From: Niveibacterium sp. 24ML
GTDB lineage: Bacteria > Pseudomonadota > Gammaproteobacteria > Burkholderiales > Rhodocyclaceae
Direction: 5' to 3'
Assembly (NCBI RefSeq): GCF_026586805.1
Contig: NZ_JAPFHA010000003.1
Span: 217,874 to 281,873, forward strand
Length of the DNA: 64,000 nucleotides
The translations under genes were made by a program, and so were the position numbers. Position 1 is the stretch's first letter; each line of letters begins with the position of its first letter. The notes beneath the pieces were generated by a model that saw nothing but the letters and a program-made list of their open reading frames with translations, was not told the DNA's origin and ran no database searches. This document shows positions 44,033 to 56,288 of the stretch, one piece after another.

Positions 44033-46432
44033 ATGGCCGACACCACCCCCGGCGGATGTAGCTCGCACGATTATTTGATCAGTCGCAGCGAGTCCGATGA
44101 TGGCTACGCGATGTGGCGCTTTGCGCCGGACGCGGAACAGATGCTGCAGCCGGTGCCCATCAAGCCGGGCGCAAAGTTCGATCGCACGCACCAACTGATC
44201 TCGATCGGCCGCTACCTGCTCGAATGGGGGCCGGTGGCGCTTGAGGCGTACCAGGCCAGCTTTCCGTATCGCCTGTTCGAGTTCGATCCCTCGAGCGACG
44301 ATCCGCTGGCCGGCGCCCCGGTGCAGAAAGGCCTGTGGCCGAAGTCGAAGTTCTGGTGGTCGCGCCCGGACTTTGGCAACCCGGACGGCGCGGCGAAGAG
44401 TTTTGATTCCGGCAAGAACCTGATGCTGGTGCCGATGGGCGGCTTTGTCCTGAACCTGATTCCGCAGCCCGGGCGCGGCACCTTCATGTTGTGGAACTTC
44501 GATCCGAACCCGCACGCACCGTGTCAGTCCGACCCGCTTCCAAAGCCTTACTCACCGCAGGGTGCCTTTGATTCGATAGCCGACGGGCATCAGCTCATCC
44601 CCTTCGGCAACTATGTGCTCGACTGGAAGGCCGCCAGCAGCGAATACCGCGTCTGGAGCTTCGATCCGGGGAGCGAATTCCCGCTCGGGCGGCCGGCGAT
44701 CCAGCGGGGGCAGTGGCAGACGATCGACGCCAGTCACAGCCTGGTCGGGATCGGTGACTATCTGCTTGACTGGGTGCCGGCTGATCGCACTTATCGGCTG
44801 TGGCAGTTCGACCCGACCCGCGCCGATCCCTTGCTTGGGCCGGTGCGCAGCGGCGTGCTGCCGGCCGGTTTCACGCCGCAGACCACGCTGACGGGCATTC
44901 AGGCCTTGCGGCCGGTGGATGCCGCGAAGAAGGACGTACCCGGCACGATCGACTTCATGCGCGACAAGATCAAACATGTGGTTTATCTGATGCTGGAGAA
45001 CCGCTCTTTCGATCATGTCTGCGGCTGGCTCTACGAACAAGGCGAAACCAGCATTCGCTTTGTCGGCCCCGATCACCCCTTCGACGGGGCCAGCACCGAG
45101 ATGTACAACATTGCCACCGACGCCCGCGGCAATGAACGCAAGGTGTTCTTGAGCAAGTACCAGGGCGGCAAGCTCAGTGATGACTGGTCGCTGGATTTCC
45201 TGACCGTCGATCCGTACCACGACCATTCCGATGTGATGCGGCAGTGTTTCTACCGCAAGCCCGAAGGCAATCTCGGCGGTGCGGTGCCGGACATGGGGGG
45301 CTTTGTCTGGAACAACGCGTCTGACTCGGTGATGCTTACCTACGGCCCGGAACAATTGCCGGTGCTCAACGGGCTCGCCAGACACTACGCGGTGTCCGAC
45401 GCCTGGTTCAGTTCGATGCCCGGCGCGACCGACTCGAACCGGGCCTTCGCCTTCAGCGGCTCGGCGCTGGGGCAACTGAACAACTTCCAGAACGGCGCCC
45501 AGTACATCGACTGGCCCGACAGCCCGCATCGCCAGTCGATGTGGAAGGTTTTGTGGACCCACGGTTTCTGCGACTGGAAGATCTACAACTCCATCACCTG
45601 GATGAATTTCGTCCACACCTATCACCTCTACCTGCAGGGGCAGATCCCCGCGGTCGACGCCAACACCTCGAACTACATCGCCGGCATCGAGCAGTTCAAG
45701 GCCGATGCGCGGGCCGGAAAACTGCCCGCATTCAGCTTCCTGGAGCCGGTGTGGGTGGGCAGCGCCGGCACCACGTCCTACCACCCCGGGCCGGATGTCG
45801 TGCCGGGCGAGCGGGCCTTGAACGAACTGTTCAATGCCATCAAGGAAGGGCCGGCCTTCAACGAGACGCTGTTCGTGATCACCTTCGATGAACACGGCGG
45901 CATCTTCGACCATGTCGCGCCGCCCTACGCCCGTAACCCGTGGCCGAATGACGAGGTGGATGGCTACCGCTTCAACATGATGGGCGTGCGGGTGCCAACG
46001 ATTCTGGTGTCGCCGTGGATCAACGAGAAGACCGTGTTTCGCGCAGGCGGCCCGGTGGCCTACGACGCCACCTCCTTCATGGCAACCCTGCTGCATTGGT
46101 ACGGCATTCCGAAGGCAGCGTGGGCGGTGGGCGATCGGGTGGCGCACGCCCCCACGTTCGAAGGCGTGTTCCAGCGAACAAGCCCGCGCACCGATGCCCC
46201 GAGCCTGACTCCGCCGCACGACAGCGATTACCCCAGCACCGGCGAGACGCCCAGGAACATGAAGCTCAACGATCTGCACCGGCTCATGACGCCGCGGATC
46301 GTGTGGGCGATCGCCCGCGGCAAGCTGAGCATTGCCGAGGCGGGCCGGGTCGCGGACGAAATCCTCGCGCGGGCCACAACGCTCGATAGCCTTCATGACC
46401 TGATCGACGATTTCGCCAAACGCCTTGGCTGA
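44033..46432 (+). CDS. Phospholipase-C-type phosphoesterase with N-terminal repeats
   Basis: This 799-residue protein has two parts. Residues 20-300 hold several units ending in a Y-R-(L/V)-(F/W)-x-F-D-P motif (YRLFEFDP, FMLWNFDP, YRVWSFDP, YRLWQFDP), possibly a small beta-propeller-like array. From about 315 it is an alkaline-phosphatase-fold phosphoesterase: IKHVVYLMLENRSFDHVCGW, SSMPGATDSNR and FVITFDEHGGIFDHV metal-site motifs. Such enzymes cleave phospholipid or other phosphodiesters. No Sec or Tat signal is visible, unlike classical PLC proteins. AGGAG precedes the ATG. An 11-bp triple repeat sits upstream. Confidence 0.85.
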   Translation: MADTTPGGCSSHDYLISRSESDDGYAMWRFAPDAEQMLQPVPIKPGAKFDRTHQLISIGRYLLEWGPVALEAYQASFPYRLFEFDPSSDDPLAGAPVQKGLWPKSKFWWSRPDFGNPDGAAKSFDSGKNLMLVPMGGFVLNLIPQPGRGTFMLWNFDPNPHAPCQSDPLPKPYSPQGAFDSIADGHQLIPFGNYVLDWKAASSEYRVWSFDPGSEFPLGRPAIQRGQWQTIDASHSLVGIGDYLLDWVPADRTYRLWQFDPTRADPLLGPVRSGVLPAGFTPQTTLTGIQALRPVDAAKKDVPGTIDFMRDKIKHVVYLMLENRSFDHVCGWLYEQGETSIRFVGPDHPFDGASTEMYNIATDARGNERKVFLSKYQGGKLSDDWSLDFLTVDPYHDHSDVMRQCFYRKPEGNLGGAVPDMGGFVWNNASDSVMLTYGPEQLPVLNGLARHYAVSDAWFSSMPGATDSNRAFAFSGSALGQLNNFQNGAQYIDWPDSPHRQSMWKVLWTHGFCDWKIYNSITWMNFVHTYHLYLQGQIPAVDANTSNYIAGIEQFKADARAGKLPAFSFLEPVWVGSAGTTSYHPGPDVVPGERALNELFNAIKEGPAFNETLFVITFDEHGGIFDHVAPPYARNPWPNDEVDGYRFNMMGVRVPTILVSPWINEKTVFRAGGPVAYDATSFMATLLHWYGIPKAAWAVGDRVAHAPTFEGVFQRTSPRTDAPSLTPPHDSDYPSTGETPRNMKLNDLHRLMTPRIVWAIARGKLSIAEAGRVADEILARATTLDSLHDLIDDFAKRLG

Positions 46433-46477
46433 TTCCTGGCCGGACAACAGCACGCAAGCGCGGGGCCACGGCCGCCA

Positions 46478-46622
46478 GGGAAGGCCTGATTAAGTGGCTG
46501 CGACGGCGCATCGCTGCGTTGCGGCGTGCTCGCTCCCGCGCCTATCCCTTTGATATGTCTTGGTCGCTGCGCGCGCCGCGCCTTGCGCTGCATCCCTCTC
46601 GCTCACTTATTCAGACCTTCCC
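46478..46622. repeat. 145-bp dispersed repeat with inverted ends, copy 2
   Basis: It has the same length and order as 905-1049, with five base differences by eye: two near the left end, then one each in the left stem, the centre (ATCCCTTTG) and the right end (TTATTCAGACC). It starts 46 nt after the phosphoesterase stop and is followed by the DinB gene region. The flanking CTAG seen at copy 1 is absent, so the element proper is GGGAAGG to CCTTCCC. Confidence 0.85.
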
Positions 46623-46799
46623 GAGCGGTCGGGGCGTGCATCGTGTCGGGCGGCCGGGCGCCGTGAAACCGATTCGTGCCATCACCGCTCGCGCTCCGCG
46701 CGCGTGCGGGCATGCCGTGCCGGTGGGGCATCAGGGGTGTGGGTGGAGCAGCCGCCCCGCCTGTGGCTTGGTATGCTTGCCATTCCTTCATGCCGGGTC

Positions 46800-47315
46800 A
46801 TGCCAATGTTCGAGCAGAGTCTGGAAAGCCTTTTTCGGCAGCTTGAAGAAATGCCGCAGTTTTTGGACCGCGCGCTGCAAGGGCTCTCGCCCGAGCTGCT
46901 CGCCGCCAGCACCCTCTACGACAAATCGCCGCTGCTTGAGCACCTGTGGCATGTCCGCGATTGCGACACCGATCTTTATGGCATGCGGATTCACCGCATC
47001 CTGAATGAATCACTCCCCAGGCTCGATCCGGTTGAAGTTGGCCTCTGGCCCGAGCAACGCAACTACCTATCGCGCGGTAGTGAGCAGGCCCTGCGCGAAT
47101 TCGCCAGCTACCGCGCCAGCCTGATCGCCACCTTGCGCGCGGCCGACACCGCAACGCTGGCGCGCTGTGGCGTCCGCGCCGATGGCACGCAGATCAATGT
47201 GCTGGGCGTGCTGGAGCAATTGCTCGATCACGATCGCGATCACCGCGAGCGCATTGGCGCAACGCTGCGAGGCATGCTGGCCGCCGCCACCCAGGGCGCC
47301 TGGCCGGTGGCTTGA
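46800..47315 (+). CDS. DinB-like protein
   Basis: A 171-residue four-helix protein: MFEQSLESLFRQLEEMPQFL, then LEHLWHVRDCDTDLYGMRIHRI and LEQLLDHDRDHRERIGATLRG. The histidines in WHVRD and DHDRDHRERI are at positions used for metal binding in DinB-like proteins. These are often thiol-dependent enzymes of unclear role. Starts at 46800 and 46806 are equally possible and ribosome sites are weak. Confidence 0.82.
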   Translation: MPMFEQSLESLFRQLEEMPQFLDRALQGLSPELLAASTLYDKSPLLEHLWHVRDCDTDLYGMRIHRILNESLPRLDPVEVGLWPEQRNYLSRGSEQALREFASYRASLIATLRAADTATLARCGVRADGTQINVLGVLEQLLDHDRDHRERIGATLRGMLAAATQGAWPVA

Positions 47316-47526
47316 TGGGGCCGCGCTGCGCAGCGCAGAGAGCTTGAATGGGGTGGCGGACGCGCGTCGGCGCTGAGATGGCCCTTTGGGATGGCCGACC
47401 CAGTGATTACCGGGCTGCGCCGGATGGTCTGCGTGTTCAGGCCTGCTGGCAAGCGAGAAGGCGCCGCCTCATACCCGCCTTTCTCTGGGACGCCCCCCGC
47501 GCCGCACCTGAAATTTCCGCCAGCAC

Positions 47527-47554
47527 TTGCATGCGCCAAATACTGTAATAAAAT
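47527..47554 (+). promoter_or_regulatory. Promoter of the SOS mutagenesis operon
   Basis: TTGCAT (47527-47532) and TAAAAT (47549-47554) are spaced 16 nt apart. The LexA box overlaps the -10, so LexA would block polymerase. Confidence 0.6.
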
Positions 47555-47558
47555 ACAG
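47543..47558. promoter_or_regulatory. LexA (SOS) box
   Basis: CTGTAATAAAATACAG fits the CTGT-N8-ACAG LexA consensus exactly, with an AT-rich centre. It lies 44 nt before a small zinc-ribbon gene and about 500 nt before imuA, in the same direction. imuA-imuB-dnaE2 cassettes are known SOS targets. Confidence 0.88.
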
Positions 47559-47601
47559 TTTTTGGCGCGATCTTCCGTGCCGCATCACCGGAGGGCAGGG
47601 C

Positions 47602-47946
47602 ATGCACGAGCTGGGGGGTTGCCAGGTGGGGTGGATCACCGATGCGTTCGATGGCGAGCGCAAGCACGGCGCCGAACCCTCGGCTTTGCACTGCAGCGGC
47701 AAGGTTTGCTGCCTGTGGTTTGCCTCGCGTGAACAAGTGCGCCGACATGCGCCTCCCGGCGCGATGAGTACCGACGCCCTCCACCGGCCGGTACTCGAAC
47801 ATCACTTCTGCCCGATCTGCGGTGGCTCAGCTTTTGGTTTTGGCCGGGCGGCGCACGAGCCGGCGCATGCCGCAATCGAGCCGCGCCGCCGGCAGACGCT
47901 TGATCTGGCGACGCCACGGGCGCAGCTCGATGGCCGACGTCGCTGA
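47602..47946 (+). CDS. Small zinc-ribbon-like protein, first gene of the SOS operon
   Basis: This 114-residue protein has a CSGKVCCLW stretch and a C-terminal HHFCPICGGSAFGFGR knuckle, so it probably binds zinc. GGAGG lies eight bases before ATG 47602, and codon use is like the neighbours. It is the first frame after the LexA box and 110 nt upstream of imuA, so it should be DNA-damage induced. I do not recognise the family. A role with the mutasome is inferred from position only. It could also be an independent gene that merely shares the promoter. Confidence 0.6.
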   Translation: MHELGGCQVGWITDAFDGERKHGAEPSALHCSGKVCCLWFASREQVRRHAPPGAMSTDALHRPVLEHHFCPICGGSAFGFGRAAHEPAHAAIEPRRRQTLDLATPRAQLDGRRR

Positions 47947-48056
47947 TTGCCGGCCGGCGGACTTGATGCCCGCTGCCAGTCATCCCGGTGTCGCGCAAGT
48001 GTTGCCGCGGATGCGGTGCTTGGCTCTTCAACTCTTTTCAGGATTTGTTTTGACTC

Positions 48057-48824
48057 ATGGCTGCCGCAGCACCGCTGGCTCTCTCCGATCTGCTCCAGCG
48101 CGCCGATCTCTGGCGCGGGGATGCGCTCGGCCAGGTGGCAGAAGCGCGCAGCACCGGGTTTGAGGCACTGGACGCGGTACTGCCGGGCGGTGGCTGGCCG
48201 CAGGGCGCGCTGACCGAGTTGCTCTTGCCCTCCGCCGGGCTGGGCGGTGGCTTGGGCGAGGTGTCGCTGCTGATGCCTGCGCTGCGTGCGCTCAATGCGG
48301 ACGCCGGCTGGGTGGTGCTGGTGGCGCCACCCTGGTTGCCGCAGGCGGCAGCCTGGCAGGCGGCTGGGCAAAGCCTGTCGCGTTTGTTGATTGTTGAGGC
48401 GGCTGGTGAGGATGCCGCGTGGGCGAGCGAACAGTTGCTGGCCAGTGGCGCGGTGGCGGCCTTGCTGAGCTGGTTGCCCGATAGCGACGCGCGCGCGCTG
48501 CGCCGGCTGCAACTGGCGATGGCCACACGCCGCACGCTGGCGTTTGTCTTCCGCAGTGAGAAGCAAGCCCGCGCCGCTTCGCCGGCACCGCTGCGCATTG
48601 CGCTGAATGCCGCCGACAGTGGCCTGGCGCTGCAAGTGGTCAAACGCCGTGGGCCGCCCCTGGCGCAAGCCGTGCGGCTGCAGGTGGCGCGTCCGGTGAG
48701 CTGGGCCCGGCTGGCGGCGCGCCATCCCCTGGGCGTGCAGGCCTCGCCGGGCGTGAATCTGGCCCGTAGCCCCGCGCGCGCACGGCTGCCGGCGCTGGTC
48801 GGTGCGGCGGCGCTCAAGCGCTGA
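48057..48824 (+). CDS. imuA: Translesion synthesis-associated protein ImuA
   Basis: This 255-residue RecA/SulA-like protein: STGFEALDAVLPGGGWPQGALTELL at the start, GWVVLVAPPWLPQAAAW and LAMATRRTLAFVFRSE match ImuA of mutagenesis cassettes. The Walker A lysine of RecA is missing. It works with ImuB and DnaE2 in damage-induced mutagenesis. The ribosome site is weak. The gene order zinc-ribbon, imuA, imuB, dnaE2 suggests one LexA-controlled operon. Confidence 0.9.
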   Translation: MAAAAPLALSDLLQRADLWRGDALGQVAEARSTGFEALDAVLPGGGWPQGALTELLLPSAGLGGGLGEVSLLMPALRALNADAGWVVLVAPPWLPQAAAWQAAGQSLSRLLIVEAAGEDAAWASEQLLASGAVAALLSWLPDSDARALRRLQLAMATRRTLAFVFRSEKQARAASPAPLRIALNAADSGLALQVVKRRGPPLAQAVRLQVARPVSWARLAARHPLGVQASPGVNLARSPARARLPALVGAAALKR

Positions 48825-48867
48825 AGCGCCGCTTCTTGCCTGCCGATTTCACCTGAGAACGCCTGTG

Positions 48868-50273
48868 ATGCTCTGGCTTGCACTGCAACTTTTTCGTTTG
48901 CCGATCGAGGTTTTCGCGGCCCGACCACCTGCCGTGGCGGTGGCGCGTGGCCGTGTCCTGTCGACCGATGCGCAGGCCGAGGCGGCCGGCGTGCAGCCGG
49001 GGCAGAAACTTTCCAGCGCGCTGGGGCTGGCGCCGCAACTCTCCGCCTGCGAGCGCGATCCGCAGCGCGAAGCCGCAGTGCTGATGCGCCTGGCTTGTTG
49101 GGCGGGGCGCTTCAGCCCGCAGGTGAGCCTTGCGCCACCCGACGAGTTGCTGATCGAAATCGGCGGCAGCCTGCGGCTTTTCAAAGGGCTTGAGGCCCTG
49201 CTCCAAGCGGTGGAGGCGGGCCTGACGGCCGAGGGCTACAGCTACCGTATCGGCCTGGCACGCACGCCACTGGCGGCGCAATGGTTTGCGCGTGCCGCCC
49301 TGACCGGATACGAAACCCATGCCTCGGCGGAAGCGGCGCGTCTGGCGGGCCTGCCGCTGGGCGTGATCGGCTTCGACGAACGTGCGGCCAGGCGCTTGGC
49401 GGTGCTGGGCCTGACCCACATCGGTGAGCTGCTGGCCCTGCCGCAGGCCGCGCTGGCGCGCCGCTTCGGGCCGGATCTGCCCTTGCAACTGGCGCAAGCG
49501 CGCGGCGATTTGCCCGATCTGCGCCGCAGCTTCGCCTTCCCCGAACGCTTCTCCGAATACCTTGAGCTGCCTGCACGGGTTGAACTTGCGCCAATGCTGC
49601 TGTTTGGCGCGCGCCGGTTGCTGCAGGCACTGGCCGGCTGGCTTAACGCACGCGGTGCCGGCTTGCAGCAGTGCGTGCTGCAGCTTGAGCATGAAGACAT
49701 CGACGATTCGCAACTTGTGCTGGGCTTTGCCGCCCCCACGCGCGATGCCGACCGCCTTGCCCGGGTGCTGCGTGAGCGGCTCGATCGCCTCGCGCTGACA
49801 GCCCCGGTGGTGGGGCTGCGCCTAGTTGCCGAGCAGATTGAATCGATGCCCGGCGAGAGTGCCGCGCTGTTTGGTGAAGCGGGCACCCAGCGCATCGCGC
49901 CGGTGGTTGAGCGCCTGCGTGCGCGCCTGGGGCGTGAAGCGGTGCATGGCATTGCGGTGCAGCCCGGGCACCGGCCCGAGCACTGCACGGTGGCGGTGGA
50001 CTGGCCCCGCGCCGATGCCCCGGATGCTGCGCGCTCGCGCCCGCTGTGGCTGCTGCGCGAGGCCTGCCCCTTGGTAGAGCAGGACGGGCGCCCGCAGCAC
50101 AAGGGCCCATTGCAATTGCTCACCCGCCCCGAGCGGATCGAGAGCGGCTGGTGGGATGCCGGCGAAGGGCTGGGCGATGTGCGGCGTGACTACCATGTGG
50201 CGCTGAGTTCGCGCGGCGAGTGGCTGTGGATCTACCGCGACACGGCCGGCTGGTGGTTGCAGGGGGTGTTCGG

Positions 50274-50277
<4 letters not shown>
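48868..50277 (+). CDS. imuB: Y-family polymerase-like protein ImuB
   Basis: This 469-residue protein resembles Y-family polymerases (VARGRVLSTDAQAEAAGVQPGQ, GLTHIGELLALPQAALARRFG), but the catalytic acidic residues at the start (LWLALQLFRLPIEVF) and in the palm (LLIEIGGSLRLF) are replaced, as is normal for ImuB. It is thought to be the hub that links DnaE2 to the clamp. The last base pairs overlap dnaE2 by 4 nt. Confidence 0.92.
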
Positions 50278-53408
<3,131 letters not shown>

Positions 53409-53462
53409 CTGATGCGTGGGCGGGCGCCGTAGCGGTGGGCCGGTGCGGCCCGGATCGCGCAA

Positions 53463-54149
53463 TCAGTCGCGATCGCCACCGAAGATGCCAAGCAATTGCA
53501 GCAGGCTCACAAAGACGTTGTACACGTCCAGGTAGATCGCCAGCGTGGCGCTGATGTAGTTGGTCTCACCGCCCGTCACGATGCGATTCACGTCGTACAG
53601 GATGTAGGCCGAGAAGATGCAGAGCACCACCGACGAGATCGCGATCGAGAGCGCCGGCACCTGCAGGAAGATGTTTGCCACCGCAGCAATCAGCGCAACG
53701 ATCATCCCGACGAAGAGGAACTTCCCCATCCCGCTCAGATCGCGCTTGATCACCGTTGCCAGCGTCGCCATGGCGAAGAAGATCGTCGCCGTACCGCCGG
53801 CCGCCAGTGCGATCAACTGGGTCCCGTTTGAAAAGCCCAGCATCACCTGAAGAATGCGCGAGAGCATCAGCCCCATGAAGAAGGTAAAGCACAGCAGCAA
53901 GAGCACGCCGACCGAGCTGTTCTTGAACTTCTCAATCATGAAGAAGAAGCCGAACGCAATCGCCATGAAGACGATGAACGAGATCATCGGGCTACCGGCA
54001 AAGAACGAAAAGCCCATCTGCACGCCAAGGTAGGCGCCAGCAATCGTTGGCAACATTGAAAGCGCGAGCAGCATGTAGGTGTTTCGCAGCACCCGGTTGC
54101 GGGTTCCAACAAGGCTGTCGCCAATCGGGGAATAGCTTGTCTGACTCAT
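53463..54149 (-). CDS. yccA: Bax inhibitor-1/YccA family membrane protein
   Basis: This 228-residue protein has seven hydrophobic segments and the family end YILYDVNRIVTGGETNYISATLAIYLDVYNVFVSLLQLLG (positions 186-224). In Escherichia coli YccA interacts with the FtsH protease and other members pass calcium. It is convergent with dnaE2 and divergent from the serine tRNA locus. Confidence 0.9.
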   Translation of the reverse strand: MSQTSYSPIGDSLVGTRNRVLRNTYMLLALSMLPTIAGAYLGVQMGFSFFAGSPMISFIVFMAIAFGFFFMIEKFKNSSVGVLLLLCFTFFMGLMLSRILQVMLGFSNGTQLIALAAGGTATIFFAMATLATVIKRDLSGMGKFLFVGMIVALIAAVANIFLQVPALSIAISSVVLCIFSAYILYDVNRIVTGGETNYISATLAIYLDVYNVFVSLLQLLGIFGGDRD

Positions 54150-54211
54150 GTGTTGCTCCTTGCGGGGGTTGTGCTGTGCTTATGACCGGCGCAGATTCTA
54201 ATGGTTCTCAG

Positions 54212-54240
54212 ATGAAAGCTGAAAGCGCCCGTGCTAGAAT
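54212..54240 (+). promoter_or_regulatory. Candidate promoter of the serine tRNA locus
   Basis: ATGAAA (54212-54217) and TAGAAT (54235-54240) are spaced 17 nt apart. A transcript starting near 54247 would first contain the tRNA 5' half at 54286 and then the complete tRNA at 54334, so the native promoter may now drive the tRNA carried by the element. Confidence 0.5.
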
Positions 54241-54285
54241 CGCACGGCTTTACTGCTCGGGGCATCGCTCTGAGCGTAATTTGCA

Positions 54286-54326
54286 GGAAGCGTGGCAGAG
54301 TGGTCGATTGCACCGGTCTTGAAAAC
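54286..54326 (+). pseudogene. 5' half of a split tRNA-Ser gene
   Basis: Bases 54286-54326 run from the acceptor GGAAGCG through the D arm and the 5' anticodon stem CCGGT to the loop CTTGAAAAC, then stop matching a tRNA. Joined to 63295-63341, they give a perfect 88-nt tRNA-Ser(UGA): acceptor GGAAGCG/CGCTTCC, anticodon stem CCGGT/ACCGG, variable arm AACGG/CCGTT and T stem GTGAG/CTCAC. This is therefore the native gene, interrupted by the integrated element. Confidence 0.9.
54318..54326 (+). other. Left attachment core (attL)
   Basis: CTTGAAAAC is identical to 63286-63294 and falls in the anticodon loop of the split tRNA-Ser, a usual crossover site for tyrosine integrases. To the left it continues as tRNA, to the right as element sequence (AGTTGTA). 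Confidence 0.85.
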
Positions 54327-54333
54327 AGTTGTA

Positions 54334-54421
54334 GGAAGCTTGGCAGAGTGGTCGATTGCACCGGTCTTGAAAACCGGCATACCGCAAGGTATCCAGGGTT
54401 CGAATCCCTGAGCTTCCGCCA
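54334..54421 (+). tRNA. tRNA-Ser(UGA) carried by the element
   Basis: A complete 88-nt serine tRNA with encoded CCA: acceptor GGAAGCT/AGCTTCC, anticodon stem CCGGT/ACCGG with anticodon TGA, long variable arm ATACC/GGTAT and T stem CAGGG/CCCTG. Its first 41 nt match the split native 5' half except for one base in the acceptor, while the 3' part differs in the variable arm and T stem. It probably replaces the function lost when the element split the native gene. Confidence 0.95.
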
Positions 54422-54481
54422 ATAAAAACAAGCACTTAGCGTAGCCCTGAGAGCACGCAAAGGGCTTGTGAAAAGCGACAA

Positions 54482-54507
54482 AAAGCCCCGCCAGTCGGGG
54501 CTTTCTT
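54482..54507 (+). terminator. Terminator after the element's tRNA-Ser
   Basis: The stem AAAGCCCCG / CGGGGCTTT with a 5-nt loop is followed by CTT. It lies 61 nt after the tRNA. Confidence 0.7.
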
Positions 54508-54527
54508 GCAGTTGGGCAAAATTGGTG

Positions 54528-54544
54528 GCGTAAGCACACCATAA
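54528..54544 (-). promoter_or_regulatory. Element motif site 1 (before methyltransferase)
   Basis: On the minus strand: TTATGG-TGTGC-TTACGC, two half-sites 11 bp apart. It is one of five such sites in the element, and lies about 90 nt before the methyltransferase start. Confidence 0.6.
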
Positions 54545-54634
54545 GCGGCGCGCAGAATTCACGGCGTGCCGGTGTACTAGCTAAGGGCATGCGTCCTATG
54601 CTGTGTGCTGTGGCACGACAGACAAGGTAAAGAG

Positions 54635-55609
54635 ATGCAGAATGGTGTTGAGTTGGCAGACCTGAAGGCGCTTGCGTTCGACTATCAAAGTCGCGCGTTC
54701 CGTCACACGGGGATCGTCCATGCGGACTGTTTCGAGTGGCTTGGACGCCTGCCTGAGAACACGCTGCACGCTATCGTCACCGACCCGCCGTATGGCGTGA
54801 AGGAATACGACTTCGACCAGCTTGAGAAGAAAGAGAACGGGAACGGGGGCATCTGGAGAATCCCGCCATCGTTCGATGGGCATGTCCGCTCACCCCTGCC
54901 GCGCTTCACCGCGCTGGACAAGAAGGAGCGCGACTCAATTGACCGCTTCTTTTTCGAGTGGGGCAAGCAAGTGATGCACGCGCTACGTCCGGGCGGCCAT
55001 GTAATCCTCGCCAGCAATTCCTTCTTGTCGCAACTGGTCTTCGGTGCGCTGGTTCGCAGCGGCTTGGAGTTTCGTGGCGAGATGATCCGCCTCGTTCGTA
55101 CCATGCGAGGGGGCGACCGCCCCAAGAACGCCGAAGATGAATTCCCCGACGTATGCTCAATGCCGCGTGGCTGCTATGAGCCGTGGGGCATCTTCCGCAA
55201 GCCCATTCCCGCCAAGATGACGGTTGCCGAGTGTTTGCGCACCTACCAGACCGGCGGGCTGCGCCGACTCGCTGACGGCAACCCGTTCTGTGATGTTGTG
55301 GTCAGCGAACGTACCCCAAAGCGCGAGCGCGAAATTGCCGACCATCCGAGCATCAAGCCCCAATCGTTGATGCGGCAGCTCGTGCGCGCTGCGCTCCCTT
55401 TGGGCGAAGGCATCATTGCCGACCCGTTCTTGGGTTCCGGTTCCACGGTAGCAGCCGCAGAAGCGCTAGGGCTGCAATGCGTTGGCATTGAGCGGTATCA
55501 GGACTATTTCGATATGGCTAGTGAAGGCATTCCACTACTTGCCAGAGCAGATGTCCGCTCCTTCACTGCGAAAGAGGCAGAGCTGGAATCCCAACTCCAC
55601 CTCATTTGA
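54635..55609 (+). CDS. Site-specific DNA methyltransferase (beta class)
   Basis: This 324-residue protein has catalytic motif IV ([13 protein letters not shown], Asp near 49) before the SAM-binding motif I ([20 protein letters not shown], near 260), the order of beta-class N6-adenine or N4-cytosine methyltransferases. DPPY favours adenine. The start at 54635 was chosen for AAGGTAAAGAG upstream; a GTG ten codons earlier is possible. Its stop directly abuts the stop of the convergent endonuclease-like gene, so the two make a type II restriction-modification pair. Confidence 0.85.
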   Translation: MQNGVELADLKALAFDYQSRAFRHTGIVHADCFEWLGRLPENTLHAIVTDPPYGVKEYDFDQLEKKENGNGGIWRIPPSFDGHVRSPLPRFTALDKKERDSIDRFFFEWGKQVMHALRPGGHVILASNSFLSQLVFGALVRSGLEFRGEMIRLVRTMRGGDRPKNAEDEFPDVCSMPRGCYEPWGIFRKPIPAKMTVAECLRTYQTGGLRRLADGNPFCDVVVSERTPKREREIADHPSIKPQSLMRQLVRAALPLGEGIIADPFLGSGSTVAAAEALGLQCVGIERYQDYFDMASEGIPLLARADVRSFTAKEAELESQLHLI

Positions 55610-56275
55610 TTACATCGGCAAGTCTGGCGCGTTGTAGATCCAGTTAGCCATCATCTTCTGATAGCCGGAATTGGTGACGCTCGCCGTGATAGTGCGGCGG
55701 CTGGTTTCCGACCTTCCAGAGAAGTTCCAATCTGCCTTTGTGAGCTGCGCACCGGCAACACGCAGGAACCGGAATGGCATTGCGGGGCGGCCTCCCTCTC
55801 CAGCATCCACAGGGCGGTTGCTGTCGTACATGAACACCATCAACCATGTGTCTTCGGCGTTGTGACCCTGCCAGCCGCGCAGGTAGCGCGAGCCCTTCAC
55901 TTCGATTCCTTCCGTGCCGTGCTGCAATGAGTCTCCGGGATACCGGCCAGCGGGCAGCATGTCGGGGTGGCCGTTGTGATAAGTGTTCTTCACGATGCCC
56001 GGAGAATGCTTGGGCAAATTGGCGCTCATGAACTCGCCTACCATGCTGCTGAAGTTCGCAGGCATGAGCATCGCCTCTATGCGCTGCGTACCGTTCTCAT
56101 GCAGTCGCACATCCACCATCTGGATGAAGCCAAGAAAGTCGTTCATGGCTGCGCATAGATGCTCGATCGTCACGCCACAAGGGATAACGGCGCGAGGGTT
56201 GAAGTGTTCGATCCTTACCGGCTCAGGGTTGCAGGCCGCAAATTCGAGTTGTTGTTCTGGTGTCAGCGGTGGCAT
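55610..56275 (-). CDS. Putative PD-(D/E)XK restriction endonuclease
   Basis: This 221-residue protein has a plausible nuclease site: an acidic residue in HNGHPDMLPAG (near 104), then EGIEVKGSRYLRGWQGHN (E-V-K near 127). The latter resembles the EVK-x-GWQGHN stretch of several type II endonuclease-like proteins. It is convergent with a methyltransferase with no base between the two stop codons. I recognise the active-site pattern but not a named enzyme. Its promoter region holds an inverted repeat, suggesting controlled timing. Confidence 0.65.
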   Translation of the reverse strand: MPPLTPEQQLEFAACNPEPVRIEHFNPRAVIPCGVTIEHLCAAMNDFLGFIQMVDVRLHENGTQRIEAMLMPANFSSMVGEFMSANLPKHSPGIVKNTYHNGHPDMLPAGRYPGDSLQHGTEGIEVKGSRYLRGWQGHNAEDTWLMVFMYDSNRPVDAGEGGRPAMPFRFLRVAGAQLTKADWNFSGRSETSRRTITASVTNSGYQKMMANWIYNAPDLPM

Positions 56276-56288
56276 CGGGCAACGGTTC

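Noticed and set aside
44552..46453. Long minus-strand open frame (633 codons)
   Set aside because: Antisense to the phosphoesterase gene, which has clear catalytic motifs.
46393..46593. Minus-strand frame reading MQRKARRAQRPRHIKGIG inside the 145-bp repeat
   Set aside because: The same frame occurs in both repeat copies, but it has no ribosome site and is explained by the repeat being conserved as DNA.
54150..54180. A looser match to the element motif (TTGTGC-TGTGC-TTATGA) near 54170
   Set aside because: It is outside the element, before the YccA-like gene, and its first half-site is poor. It is probably chance but is noted as a caution for the motif.
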